Assembly: GCA_013397795.1 (NCBI GenBank)
Contig: VZTJ01000078.1
Location: forward strand, 428-64,427
DNA from: Orthonyx spaldingii
Lineage: Eukaryota > Chordata > Aves > Passeriformes > Orthonychidae
Direction of reading: 5' to 3'
DNA: 64,000 nt
Shown here: in pieces, positions 1 through 11,913 of the stretch
Position numbering within the stretch: position 1 is the first letter of the stretch
How the letters are laid out: every line of letters starts with the position of its first letter
The notes under the pieces: generated by a model
Seen by the model: only the letters and a program-made list of their open reading frames with translations
The model's database searches: none
What the model was told of the DNA's origin: nothing
Translations under genes and position numbers: made by a program

Positions 1-169
1 TCTCGCTGCAGGAGTCGGCAAGGAAGGACTGCAGAAGGCTGTCCTCCGGAGTCCGCGGCCCCATGGCCGCCCGAACTCCCCCCGAGGAGCGGCAGGGAGG
101 GGGTGTGGGGGGGGCTTTCGCGAACTCGTACCTCAGCGGCGCGTGTAGTACACGTCGGTGGTCACCAGA
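1..169 (-). mobile_element. Endogenous retrovirus internal 5-prime leader, cut by window edge
   Basis: Read on the minus strand, this follows directly from the LTR at 170-407. Positions 167-151 read TGGTGACCACCGACGTG, which matches the 3-prime end of tRNA-Trp apart from one extra A, so this is a tRNA-Trp primer binding site. That primer is known from avian leukosis-type retroviruses and many bird ERVs. A minus-strand ATG at 64-62 opens a frame that stays open to the window edge and could be the start of gag, but only 21 codons are visible. The rest of the provirus lies outside the window, so its state cannot be judged. Confidence 0.7.
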
Positions 170-407
170 TGTCGCAGCGCGCGGATGTCGAAACACGGGA
201 AGGCCAGAAGGGTCAAGTCATAAAGAACTCTTTTATTAATTAAATTTAGCTTTTATATACAAAATGGATTCCAACCTGATTGGTCACTCATTGAACGCCC
301 CCCGTAGCAAATGGCTACCTTGATTCATGAGAGTTTCACTACCTTTATCTTAGTTTATATAAACAAATGCATTCTTTCTCACGAGAAAGAGGTTTTGTGC
401 TGTGACA
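170..407 (-). mobile_element. Retroviral LTR, minus orientation, 238 bp
   Basis: The ends form an imperfect inverted repeat (TGTCGCAGC at 170, GCTGTGACA ending at 407), the TG...CA signature of an LTR. On the minus strand a TATA box (TATATAAAA, about 259-251) is followed by a poly(A) signal AATAAA (237-232), then U5 and the primer binding site. The order U3, TATA, poly(A) signal, U5, primer site fixes the orientation. It is the 5-prime LTR of the element whose leader occupies 1-169. The LTR is short. The family is likely alpharetrovirus-like or ERVK-like because of the Trp primer, but this is inferred from the primer alone. Confidence 0.75.
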
Positions 408-2715
408 CTTTCCTGGGAAATTTGTATTTTTAGTCTTCTGTATAGTAGCTGAAGAGTTTAAAATGAGGACCTATTATTCTTTTATTAAGACTGTCATCTG
501 ATAAGCACCCATTTTCCAAGAGACCAAGAATACAGGTTAGGAACCAAGGCTTCATGCTTTGACAGACACACTGTTAAGACAAACTTAATCAGTTTGGGTA
601 AGTTCTTAATGGTGATTAATTTGACATAGACCAAGCAGAGTAAAGTTTTCAAGGAGCTCAGATTTTTATTAACATCTGTATCTCACCAAGAATAGCTACT
701 GAAAACATCCTACTGATTTTCTTACATCTATATAGATTTATATTCTGAAAAAAAAAAAAACCAAAAAAACCCCAAACCCTAACAGTCTAAGTTCTGTTAT
801 TTTATGTGGTAAAGTTTGAGTATTTTTCTACCTTTTTTTCCTCAATGTCTTTCTAATTTTCATCAAAATCACTGGAGAACTTGTCTTCATGTCTGTAGAA
901 ACCACAGAAGATGTGTAGTTTTTGAGAGGGTTGAATGGTTTGCACAGCATGTGCTTCAGGCTCTGAGAGAGCTGGAAATGTCCCTCACTGGTAGATGTTA
1001 GCCTGATTACCGTTTACTTAATTTAGACTGAAAACAGACTTAAAAGAGAGATCTCACTTGTGGTTCCTTTTTGTCTTCCTCATGCCCTACGTAACTTTTA
1101 TCTAAACATAGACCCTCACTTTTCTCCTCGGGTACTTCTTGATGGGTTCTGATGTACAATTTTGTCAACCACAGGGGCACATACAGCCTCTCAGTCACCT
1201 TTTTTCATTAAACAGAATCTCTGAATGACTTATTAATAACTTCTTTTCATGTTGGAAAGCTGTCAAAATTAAAATCAAAGCAAGCAAACACATCAGCAAT
1301 AGCTAATTACTACACACCCAAGCAGTGCTGAGGTTTGACAGACCTGTTTCATGCACAGAACATTGCTGGGTCTACTCTGCTCCTACTCAGGTAACAAACA
1401 AAACTGTTCTTGACTTGCTAGGAATCATTCTTAGTTGATATCTGTCTTACTGGAGTGCTTAATTAAGACAGGCCTCAGAGATAAGTCAGAAAGGTGCTGT
1501 GCCCACAGCCTGCCCACGCCTGCTGTCCTCCATCAGGGCCACACTTGGTGGCTTTTCCTGACGTCCTCTCCAACACTTGCAGGACATGGGGCAAGGAGAG
1601 TGGGGAAACAGACTCTATGCCATTGCTCTTTTCAGTGACTGTCTTGACTTTTTCACTTTATACAGCTTCACCATCAACAAGCTGTTGGCCCATACGGCTG
1701 CTTGTTCACCAGTATGTAATTCTTTTCACATGCAGAATCCAATTTTCATCTCTTGCAGTGACATCTTCTCTTTGGCCTTTAATCCTCCTCTCAGTTGCAT
1801 CATCCAGAGTTCTTTCTGTCTTGTCTATAAAATTCTTACTATTATGTTGGTAATAGAGTCATATTCCCTAATGCTTTAGCCCAGAGGCTGAGATTTATTT
1901 ATGCTTTGTCCAATCAATAACAAATAGTTGAGAAACTACCTGATGAGCAATATTGTTTCATCTCCTCTCCTCAAGTAACCACAGTCCTGCTGTTCTTCCT
2001 CAGGCTGTTGTAAAGCACATAATGAGTTTCCAATGGGCCAAAAGCTTTGACTACCTTCATTTTCTTCTCTTTTAAGGGTGACATAACTAAAAGCTTTGAT
2101 AGAATTTGCAGTTTACTATTGGAAGTTTTTTTGTTCATAGGAATTTTGGTACAACAGTTTGTGTTTATCCCACTTGGAAGGAAGCTGTTTTACATGAAAC
2201 TGCCACGCTACTTCATTGAGGCAAACTCCTTCAGGGAGCAGGATGCCTGTCGTGGTAATGTCACAATTGGTCTCTCGTGATTCTGACTGATAACACTTGT
2301 CTCTTCCTGGGAAATGTTAGACAGCCATTTCAGAGATGTGTTTCTTTTGTTCAGAGATGCTTTTCTCAGCAGCTGGTTAATGGTGTCTTCTGTCATTTTA
2401 TCCTTCCATGTTCATCAGCTACTTTTTGGCAATACCTGACACCCTATAAATCCTGTGTGGATTGTCCACACTCCAACCTTTCTTTGGTATAATTTCCAAC
2501 TCAGACATCTGCTGCAATGTACTTAGCAGGTAAGTTTTAACAAGGCACTGAAAGAGTCAATAAAGAAGAAAAATAGTGCCTCTCAAGCTTTATTTTTAAC
2601 CACAGATGTGACATTTTAATATTTAATGAAAACCGGACATGGATATCACTTCTTGTTCCATCAAACAGCATGAATACCTGAACATGCTTGAAATGCAGAA
2701 TTACTGCACCATTAC
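408..2715. other. Intergenic, no feature recognised
   Basis: AT-rich single-copy-looking sequence with an A-rich run near 747-775. Open frames of up to 119 codons occur around 1494-1879, but they overlap in different frames and show no domain, splice context or composition typical of coding exons. Confidence 0.5.
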
Positions 2716-2810
2716 AGAATCACAGAATAATTTATATTGGAAGGCATGTCTGAAGGTCATGCAGTGCAACTCGGTCCTTAGCTGGGCAGCTTAGATCCTG
2801 CAGACTGAAG
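2716..2810 (-). mobile_element. CR1 LINE 3-prime fragment
   Basis: The stretch beginning TACAGAATCACAGAATAA and continuing with a diverged form of the GGTTGGAAAAGACCT and GATCATCGAGTCCAAC blocks is the reverse complement of the avian CR1 3-prime end. It is short and strongly diverged, so it is an old truncated insertion. Confidence 0.6.
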
Positions 2811-4100
2811 CAGGAGAGGACGGGAGGAACCTTGACCTCACTGGAACAGTAGCAAAGCTCTGGGGCAATTCTGCTCACCAAAACAGCCTTGTCACAGCAC
2901 TTCAGCATTGGTGGTGAGGTGTAGCTGGTGACTCTGGAGTGAGAAAATAACCTGTGATGACTTTTTGCATGTTACCAACCCAAGCTTTTGTTTTGCAGAC
3001 CAGGGCATGCCGAGCTGTCCATGCTCTCAGGCAGCCAACAAGAAAACAGCTACTGCAGCTGGTGCAGAGGCACAACACCTCTGCAGGAGGAACCCTGTCT
3101 TTCATTCGTTGAAATCTGAAGTTTTCCTTGCACACTTAAAACATTCCTTTCACCAGCTCCCAGGCTCAGCAATTTTTCTTATTCCAAGAGATTCAGAGAG
3201 CGCTGATAAAATAAATATACTGGCCTTGTTTTCCATCTCTTCTGAAAAATGTTACATGTACAAAAGGAAAGCCGATGCACCGAGTGAATCACACCTCTTC
3301 AAAATGCAAATCAATAATCACAACTGACATCAAAACATTGGAGTTCTGCCAAATCTTTTGTAAAGTTGTGAATTGTTAATCTAACTACTACTACCATCTA
3401 GTACAGGACTAGATGTTTTGACAACAATATGAACAAAAGCAGAAGATGTATGAAGTGGGGAGACAAATGAGTTCTGCCAAAACTCTACTTTAGCAACCTT
3501 CTCTTTAACATCATGATGGTTTTGCTGAAAATCTCATTTGGTTTGGTCAACCAATACATTATTGAAGTGGAGCCTTTCAAAGAGTAAAGAGTAAAGCACC
3601 AAAGTTCTTTCTGTAGAATGAGAATACTGAGTTGACTTTTCATTAGAACCCAAGAGAGCACAACCTCGCTCTCCACTTTCAGTACATATGATTTTCTTTG
3701 AAAGGCTGTGAAAAAGAAAAAGAACTCTAAGCTGAAAGGAACAGGACCATTAAAGTAAAATAGGTTTAGTCCAGTTAAAGGGTTCATAAGGGAACTTCAG
3801 GATTTGACACATGTGCTGCACAAGGGCTTGACAGTCTTCTGAGTGCCTGAAAGTAATGGAAGAACACTTTAGGTCACGATATACAAGACAGTTCTCAAAA
3901 TTAAAATCCATTCAGACTAATAAAAACAATCGTTTATAAGAGTCTGCATTTACCATTAACAAAACCAAAAAGTATTATAAGTTCTTAGTGTTTAATTTGT
4001 TTCAATTTAGTGTTTTGATTTATTTCTCCTGGGTTATACGAAACACTGTGCATCCTAGGGCAGTCCGGAGGCAGTGTTTAAGGAGCTGGCACGATGTGAA
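2811..4100. other. Intergenic, no feature recognised
   Basis: No gene, repeat family or regulatory site could be supported. A 120-codon open frame at 2965-3327 shows no recognisable domain and has no splice or promoter context. Confidence 0.4.
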
Positions 4101-4110
4101 ACCACCCGAA

Positions 4111-4206
4111 GCGCGGGGAAATGCAGCGGGAAATGCAGCGGGGAAAAGTAGCGGGGAAAAGCAGCGGGGAAAAGCAGCGGGGAGATGCAGCGGGAGATGC
4201 AGCGGC
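4111..4206. repeat. Short tandem repeat, GCAGCGGGGAAAA type
   Basis: Units of about 12-13 bases (variants of AATGCAGCGGG and AAAAGCAGCGGGG) repeat roughly eight times. They form the left edge of a sharply GC-rich and CpG-rich island of about 700 bp inside AT-rich flanks, and run into a non-repetitive GC-rich stretch (4207-4345). Confidence 0.75.
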
Positions 4207-4345
4207 GGTGCGGGAGCCCCGCGAGCCCCGGGCGCGCCCGGACCGGGACCGGCGGGTCCGCTCCCCTTGTCCTGGGGGGCCCTCCTATGGCCGCTCCCCG
4301 GTACTGCAGCGACCACTGCGCGCTCCCGCTGCCTCGCACCGGGGT

Positions 4346-4775
4346 GCGGGGACACGGACACCGGGACACGAACGGACACCGGGACACGAACAAACACCGG
4401 GACACGAACAAACACCAGGACACAAACACCGCGGCACAAACAGTGGCACACGAACAAACACCGGGACACAAGCACCGGGACGGGACACAAACACCACGAC
4501 ACAGACACCGGGGCACAAACAAACACCGGGACACAGACACCGGGACACGAGCAAACACCGGGACAGGACACAAACACCGGGACACGAACAAACACCAGGA
4601 CATGAACAAACACCATGGCACAGACACCAGGACACGAACAAACACCGGGACACGAACACCGGGACAGGACACAAACACCACGACACAGACACCGGGGCAC
4701 AAACACCGAGACACGAACACCGGGACACAAACCAACACCGGGACACAGACACCGGGATACAAACACCACGCGGCC
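4346..4775. repeat. GC-rich minisatellite, ACACCGGGACACGAACAA type
   Basis: About 430 bp built from ACACCGGGACACGAAC and ACACCGGGACACAAAC variants, with unit lengths mostly 12, 18 or 24 bases. Because these lengths are multiples of three and the unit contains few stop codons, long open frames appear in several frames on both strands (low-complexity Thr/Asn/Gly/Arg on one strand, Val/Cys/Pro-rich on the other). These are artefacts of the repeat and not genes. Confidence 0.9.
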
Positions 4776-4984
4776 TTTCCTGTGGGTTTAGAAGGGACAC
4801 AAAATGCCATGATTGTTGAAAGACACGGGGAAAAATAAAAGGTGAAAGCACAGCTATGTCCAGCATATAAATCTATAAATAGTATGTCAAAGACTGTTTC
4901 AAACTGATGCCTTAGGATTTTTATCTTCTATTTTTCATGTAACTCTGGAGCTGCTGTTCTCACATCTTAAACAAAAATTTCTCT

Positions 4985-5240
4985 CTAGGCCTGAAACTCA
5001 AGGACACTTTACTGTCTTAGGCCCCAAAAAATGTAAACAGCAGAGAAATTGGGGGGGCAAGCTTGGGATAGATGACTTCATTACCTGAGGTTATAATTGG
5101 AGGTCTAACCCCGATATGCAAATGGACCAAAAACTATAAAGCAAAAATACCCGTGACCCATCGTCCATTTTGGGTATAGCCCTAGGTGGACTCTGCTTTT
5201 TATTCTCTAAATTTTGTCTAGCCTCTGTTGTAGGTAAGCC
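4985..5240 (+). mobile_element. Possible LTR fragment
   Basis: The order of elements resembles avian ERV LTRs: an ATGCAAATGGACC block, a TATA-like ACTATAAAG (about 5133), a GTGACCCATCGTCCATTTTGGG block, then a promoter-proximal stretch ending in a CTTTTTATTCTCTAAATTTTGTCTAG segment. I recognise the layout but cannot place the ends or the family, so this is tentative. Confidence 0.35.
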
Positions 5241-5390
5241 CAGGAAAAGGCATCAGAACTAGCAAGAATAAAACATTAGCTACTGGGACAAAAATGTCAG
5301 CTATGACAGCCAAAAACAAAACAAAAAAATCCAAACAAAACCAACTACAACAAAAAGCATAACTAAAGGACTATTATTGCAGGGTAATTT

Positions 5391-5417
5391 TTTTTTTTTT
5401 CTTTTTTTTTTTTTTTC
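5391..5417. repeat. Poly(T) tract
   Basis: An almost pure T run of about 27 bases interrupted by one C. Read on the minus strand it could be the poly(A) tail of a retroposed sequence, but no such body was recognised next to it. Confidence 0.7.
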
Positions 5418-6224
5418 CCACACTATTCATCTGTTGCCACAGCATAAAATTACAGCATTGTTTTCTATAACAATTTACTGGGAAAATACAAATCATTTAA
5501 GTTATATATGCTTCTAATAGGAAGTTAAATATCACAGTCTGTCAGGAGAATGACATTTTATATAATAGTTCCATTGCAGTTCCCATCAGGGTCAATACAA
5601 ATAACATTAAGGCCATATAAATGTACTGGCATATATAGCCTTTGAAATACAGACCTATTGCTCCTCGACATCACTGGGAATTCTGCTATGGATTGGAAAG
5701 AGTCATGTGATGTTTTCAGATTAATCTCAGCTAAAAGTGCAGTATGTTCAAGAAAGGCAGTCATCAACCTTCATAAATCTCTGTATCAGCTTCAGATTGG
5801 AGCCTCCTGTTCCTGTGCACAGCAAAATAAAGGCCTGATGGTTGCTCAATTCATTTATGATGGGTGCTAGAAAAACATACCCATGTTCTGTGTTACACAG
5901 AGATGAGAATTCTAGAAATGTCTATCTATTGTACAGATAATTTTCTAGTTTAGATTGACTAGAAATGTAGACTCTCTAGCTCATGAGTTCCGTCTTTGAC
6001 ATTGATGCTGATTGTGCAGACTCAACTTAGGAGAATTAGCTGAATTTATTACCAATCAAAACCAGAGCACAAAAATGAAAAGTAAAAAAAAAATCCTATA
6101 AACATCTTCCCCCACCCCTCTTTCCTTCATGAGCTTTAACTTTGTTCATGATTCTCTACCTCCTACCCCCAAAGATGCCCAGAACAGGGAACAAGGCTTA
6201 TGGTCAGTTCATCACTTGATATTT

Positions 6225-7380
6225 CTGCTGCTGCTCTCCTCTCAGGAGGAGAAGTTCTTCCCCTGCTCCTGCATGGGTACCCTCCTGGGAGAGACAGCCC
6301 TCCATGAACTTCTCCAACATGAGTCCCTCCCATGGGGTGCAGTACTCCAGGCACAGGCTGCTCCAGAGTGGGTCCCCTGTGGGGTCACAAGTCCTGCTGG
6401 CAAACGTGCTCCAGCATGGGCTTCTCTCTCCCTGGGGCCAGATCCCTGCCAGGACCCTGCTCCAGCACAGTCCTCCCACGGGGTCACAGCCTCCTTTGTG
6501 CATCCCCCTGCTCTGGCATGGGCTCCTCCCCGGGCTGCAGCTGGATCTCTGCTCCCCACAGACCCCCCTGGGCATCCCCCAGCTCTGGCGTGGGCTCCTC
6601 CCCGGGCTGCAGCTGGATCTCTGCTCCCCACGGACCCCCCACACATGCTGCAGGGCACCGCTGCCTCTCCATGGGCAGCACCAGGGGCTGCAGGGGAATC
6701 TCTGCTCCGGCACCTGGAGCAGCTCCTGCCCCTCCTTCTGCACTGACCTGGGTGTCTGCAGGGCTGCTCCTCTCACGTATTCTCACTTTTCTCTTCTCTG
6801 GCCACAATTGCTTCCACCCAATAGTTTTTTTCCCCCTTCTTAAATATGTTATCACAGAAGCACTATTGTCATTCCTGATGGGCTTGGCCTTGGCACCAGT
6901 GGCAGGTCCACCCTGGAGCCGGCTGTCGTTGGCTGTCAGACATGGGGGAAGCTTCTGGCACCTTCTCACCTGCCACCCCTGTGATCGCCTCCCCACAAAC
7001 TCCACCAAAACCCGGCCACACAAACGCACTACACTGATGAACGCTGCCCTTTACCACATACACACAGGGGCTGGCTGAAAACTACTTCAGTAAAGATCCA
7101 TGTGGATCCATTGGAGTGTGCCTGACCACAGTGCAGCCGGCCCCATCTACACTGCTCTCCATGGTTCTGCTTACAGCCACTGGAGCGTAGGGCTGCACTT
7201 GCCTCCCTCTCAACACAGTCAAGAGAATCAGGGCCAATTTGATGCCAGTAACTTCTGGATGCACTTCTTAATTCTATGAACGAAAGCCACCCCAGGTAGA
7301 TTAACTCCTAATGCACCAATCCTTCCTTTTCTAATCACACCATCAATGCCTAGACTCATGATGACGATAGAATATTAAAG
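6225..7380. mobile_element. Dispersed avian repeat, probably ERV-derived
   Basis: A GC-rich segment of CTCCAGCATGGGCTCC and GGCTGCAGCTGGATCTCTGC modules (6225-6760) is followed by a stretch through GACATGGGGGAAGCTTCTGG (about 6940) and a tail through TAGATTAACTCCTAATGCACC (about 7297). I recognise this module order as a multicopy sequence in bird genomes, probably internal or LTR-proximal sequence of an ERVL-like element, but I cannot name the family. Overlapping open frames of up to 248 codons on both strands come from its GC richness and lack protein-like features. Confidence 0.45.
6510..6645. repeat. Tandem duplication of about 68 bp
   Basis: The module GGCATGGGCTCCTCCCCGGG through the following CTGCAGCTGGATCTCTGC and CCCC tract occurs twice in succession (about 6516-6580 and 6584-6650), nearly identical apart from single substitutions. 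It is internal to the dispersed repeat at 6225-7380. Confidence 0.8.
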
Positions 7381-10341
7381 TTATAGTTCCCAGAGATAAA
7401 AGCTCCTATTCAAAGGCTGTATGTTCATACCAGAACTCCCTGCCCTGACCTGACCTGACCTGAGGGCTGCTCTGTGACCCAGCATGCACACAGGGCCTCT
7501 ACACGGGGGGGTTATGGATGTGTCTGACCACCTGAAACAACACAAAATTTCTCTTGTGTTGCATTCTAACCAGTTGTATCCCAAGTTTTCTGGTTTTTTG
7601 GTTTTTTTGTTTTTTTTTTTCTGTTTAAATTAATTCATTTTCAAGACACACATAATTCAGGGAATCTTCTCACTTTCATCTCATGTTATTTGGTTAGCAA
7701 TTAAAAAAAATTAGCTGAATAAACATGCAGTTTTCCATATGAATGTGTTTTCTATTAAAAAAAGACTGTTTACGATACCAATATGCTTCTCCAGAGCAAA
7801 TAACATGCAGGTTTGATACAATGATAAATGCATTGTGGGGTTACAAGAGAAGTGGATGGAAACTCACGAGTGGGAGGTGAAACAATAATTAAGGAACAAA
7901 ATGTGACATGGTATGTTTTCAAATTCACTGGCATGCAAAAATAAAAAAGGAAATCTGCTTCTGAGAGTTGAGGACCAACAACAGGTTACATAGTCATCGT
8001 TCTGGAAGAAGGCAGAAATTACTATTAATTTTAAATGAGACCTGTTATTCCAACAAATAACAACATGGAGCAAATCAGAAAGAGATTACCCACCAAGACA
8101 ATTATTTCACAGGTGAGTTGAATGACAATGTTTTTTTTTGAATAAGCAAACTGAGCTAGAACTTGATAGTTTAATAGGTACTCTTTTAAAAAGTTGTATC
8201 TGTGAAAACTACAGATTTTAATAACCTCCTGAAGTTCAGATTTACTTGTTTGACTCTTCTCTGTGAAACTGGGAGGCTTCTGTACTGCAGGCACAAAGTA
8301 GTCTTAAATCCCTCAGCCTTCCTCCCATATTCAGGTCAGGAAGACACAGTATACTGGAGAAACTGAAAACCACTAGTGGAAACATATATCTACACTAAAG
8401 TAGAATCTTTGGCAAAAATGAACCTTGGATAGCTACCTGCTCCCTGGTTACTATACAGAAAACTACATCTTCGAAGGCAGAGGTGACCTATAACACAAAC
8501 AGAGAACAGTCAAGTTTCATTGAAGGTCATCTTAAGTAATTAAGACAGAAAATCAATAGACTAGTTGGCTCTTCTCACTAATATATCTTTACAAGATTAA
8601 AGGTTACCCACCATCCTAATACATGTAATGAGGGATTTTTGGTTTTGATCATTTTGCAGTCTTCAAGTTTGTATTTTTGTGATTGTTGTATTTTTCTTGC
8701 CTCTCCATGTGAATACTACCTCACAGAGTATTTTATTAACACTCCCAGATTAAGTTCACATTAACTATTCAAAGAACTGAATGAACAGGCATAGCATAAT
8801 CTGATTTCTTGTCCACACACAGTAACACTTCAAATCATCCCGGTTTGGTTCAGCTTGTCTTCATGAGTTCCGGGAATACCCACTGCTCTACACCCTGGTT
8901 GGGACATCTGTCATTTCTGTGTATCATTTCAGTCAAGGACAAGCTAATACTTTGGTTATATTTAACCTTCAGCTATTATTGATTATTCATAAAGCAATGC
9001 CTAAGATGTTTTTCATCTTTGTATCTCTATTAACTGTAACTGCTTCTTCCAAGTGCTGATCTAGTTATTATAACATCACCACTTCAGTGAGGTTATTGAA
9101 AAGCCTTTACTGAGAATACCATGCAAACTAACAAGAAAAAAGCAGCCGACCATCTTTAGAAGGGTGTAGTAGTCTTCTGCCCCCTGAAACTTTTGGCTAC
9201 AGCTTTAAACTGACAGGACAACAATCTGAATTGTTTAGTCTAATTGAAACAGCTCAAAATCTTATGTATCTCACGTGAATGCAAAGTCCCTTTGTCTCAG
9301 TATCACAGTGTCAGAAATAAGATACATATATCTGAGTACCAGCCTGAAATGGAAATATGGAGGTCTAAGTATCACCTGACATACTGGAAATCATAATGGA
9401 GGGGGCAGGAGTCAGCCAGAAGAGGCTCCCATGTGAAGTGATGCACAAGGAAAACCAGCAGATAGAAATTTGAAAGGCTGAGTTAAAATCTCCATGAATC
9501 TTGTCAAGACTAAAGCCTAAAACAGGTGTGTAAATTAGGACAACTATATAAAATTCCATTAAGAGACTCTGATAGTTAATTGGATTATCATCTTTTTAAA
9601 AGAATGTTTCATGAGTAACTCTTATCTGTAGTTCTTGACCATCCCTTAAGGTAAATCTCACCAGGTGAGAAAAATACTCAGCAGTTCCTGTCACTCTCAT
9701 ACCAGTGTCTGTGGGAAGGGTGTTTCACACCTCAGAATGTTGGGGAAGGCTCCGACAGTTGCTGCTGTTCTGAAAGGCTGGCACTAATGGCTACATTTTA
9801 AGTTCTTAATTCCTTCAGTGTATGGAATCAAAGCTGGCATTTCCTGGTGAAGGTCCATGAACAACTGGAACATCTAACACACAAATCCTCAGGAAAAAAA
9901 GTATTAGCTGAACTGGTACCAATGATCAACAATTAGGGACTCTGATATGATCGAGGAGCGTCACTTACCTGCGCTTTCCATCCTTCAACTTTCCTAAGGA
10001 GACGGGAAGGGACCTTTTTCTTATATTCTCTATAAATATTTAAGAAAGCATTTGAGCAAATCAATTAGTGAATGAAAGTCAAAGTTGTTTTCTTTTGCCT
10101 TTTAATTATTTGGTGAGGAAAAGAGGTATTTCAAATCAGTGTCACAAATCCAGTCAGCAGATCAGCCTGCAAGCACCAAGCTGTGTAGATCTGAGTAAGA
10201 AATAGAAGCACTGGGTTTCTAGTCTATCCTCAGGACAAGAGCCAGGACTTGGTCAGTAGAGATTATTGGGAAATATGAAAGAATTCAGGGAGGTGGAGGG
10301 GTGGGGAATTGTGGTTGAATTACAACAGCCACTGCACACAT
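7381..10341. other. Intergenic, no feature recognised
   Basis: AT-rich sequence. A short pentamer run (CCTGA repeated about four times near 7445-7462) and a T-rich tract at 7594-7620 are the only structures seen. No gene supported. Confidence 0.4.
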
Positions 10342-10406
10342 CAGGGTTGGAACTAGATGATCTTTCAGGTCCCTTCCAACCCTAAACCTTGTGTGATTCT
10401 ATGATT
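10342..10406 (+). mobile_element. CR1 LINE 3-prime end fragment
   Basis: The blocks GGGTTGGAACTAGATGATC, CAGGTCCCTTCCAACCC and TGTGATTCTATGATT are the avian CR1 3-prime end in forward orientation, ending in the typical ATTCTATGATT microsatellite. Only about 65 bp remain, as usual for 5-prime-truncated copies. Confidence 0.85.
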
Positions 10407-11913
10407 ATATGTAAGTGAAGTCTAATATTTCAATTAAATAATATATTACCTTTAATAAGTTAAAGACTTCAATGGAATTAATGAGATGTATTTTTATAGC
10501 ATCCATTGCATTTGAAATAAAGACACATTGAAAAAGATCTAGTTTACTGTAAGTCTATCTAAGAACTAGTTACTTAATCTGTGAACACATTGCAGAAGGC
10601 ATGGTCAGTTCCGTCTGAAGATAGTACAAAGTAAAAATCAAAGTAAAATAGGAAAAACAATATGTAATTTGAAAAGCAAGAGGAAAGGTTAAGAGTAAAT
10701 GAGCAGAAAAACTAGAGTGTGCTCTGAAGATATGTACATGCTCTCATTAAGCAGACAAGGATTAAAACATCCACTAGTCAGGTCAAAATAAAAAATGTTA
10801 AATTTAAGCAATGGCAAGAAAAATTTAAGTTAACCATTAGGGAAGATTATACAGTACAGCAGCTTTTATCTTGGGGAGAGTAGTGAAATCATCACTGGAA
10901 GACAGAACTAAGACACCTTTATATTCTGTCTGCTCAGAGATGCCTTCATGACAGCAACCTATTTGATTAAAAAGAGAATAATTATGACAAACAATAAATG
11001 CAAAAAAAATGACAAAACTTCAGCTGACTTTCAGAGCTGGGCATCATCACTCCTGGCAGACTGTTGAAATGTTGAGTGGAACCATTTATATGGTTTCTAG
11101 TTTAAAAAAAAAAAACATTTCTAACATGAACAAGTCACAAGAGTGATCCATTGTATCTAAATTTTTTCATGGAGAGTCTGTAAGAATCTAATCTCTGTCT
11201 GGTGGGGTTTTATCCATACAAAAAACTTGTGTCATTGCTTCTTTGCTCCTCTTCTTTAAACGTTTCTTTTTTCAGTTGCTCTTGGACCCTCTGCCATCCC
11301 CAAGCAGGCCAATCCTGTGACTGCCAACAGGAGTGCAGTGGGTGCAGAAGTTCACCACATGACTCATGTAAGGAGAGCACCACACACATATTCAGAGAAA
11401 TCACAGCCACAGTAATACACGGTGATTTTTGAGCGTAAAGGTGTTAACAGTTGGGATTTTTTGCCTTCTCTGATTCTTTGTACTCATGTTAGAAAACATG
11501 AAGATGTTAACATTTGTGCAGGTCTAATGCAAGGCTGAACAAGCAGCTTTTGTGCCAGTGCACTTTCAGTTGTAAATGTTCCATCATATCGGAGCTCTTT
11601 ATTCACCACCAGGTTCTACAGTGAACTGTATGTGCAATGTCATGTTGAAATGTCTGCAACAGTTTAAATGCAGCTGAATGCTGCAGTCGATGATTTTGGA
11701 GGTCTTTTCCAACATTACTGAACCTACAGTTCTAAAATAATAGTACGTGTTACACACAAAACTTCTGCGTTGAACAAAGGAACAGCTTACAGGGCAAGGC
11801 AGATGAATTGTCCCTTGAGCTCAGCTCATCTGGTGTCAGACCCCTTGAGAAGTGTTCAGGTCTTCAGCAGAACTACCATAGCAGGAGCAGGACCATTCCG
11901 AATACAGTCACAA
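10407..11913. other. Intergenic, no feature recognised
   Basis: Nothing supportable was seen in this AT-rich stretch beyond short A runs. Confidence 0.4.

Noticed and set aside
3988..4866. Long overlapping open frames (up to 251 codons) on both strands
   Set aside because: They are translations of the minisatellite units in several frames at once, with low-complexity products; no splice or start context.
6129..7078. Open frames of 138-248 codons on both strands
   Set aside because: They overlap a GC-rich dispersed repeat in conflicting frames and contain no domain or protein-like composition.
7441..7465. Telomere-like or satellite pentamer CCTGA run
   Set aside because: Only about four units, not a telomere motif, too short to matter.
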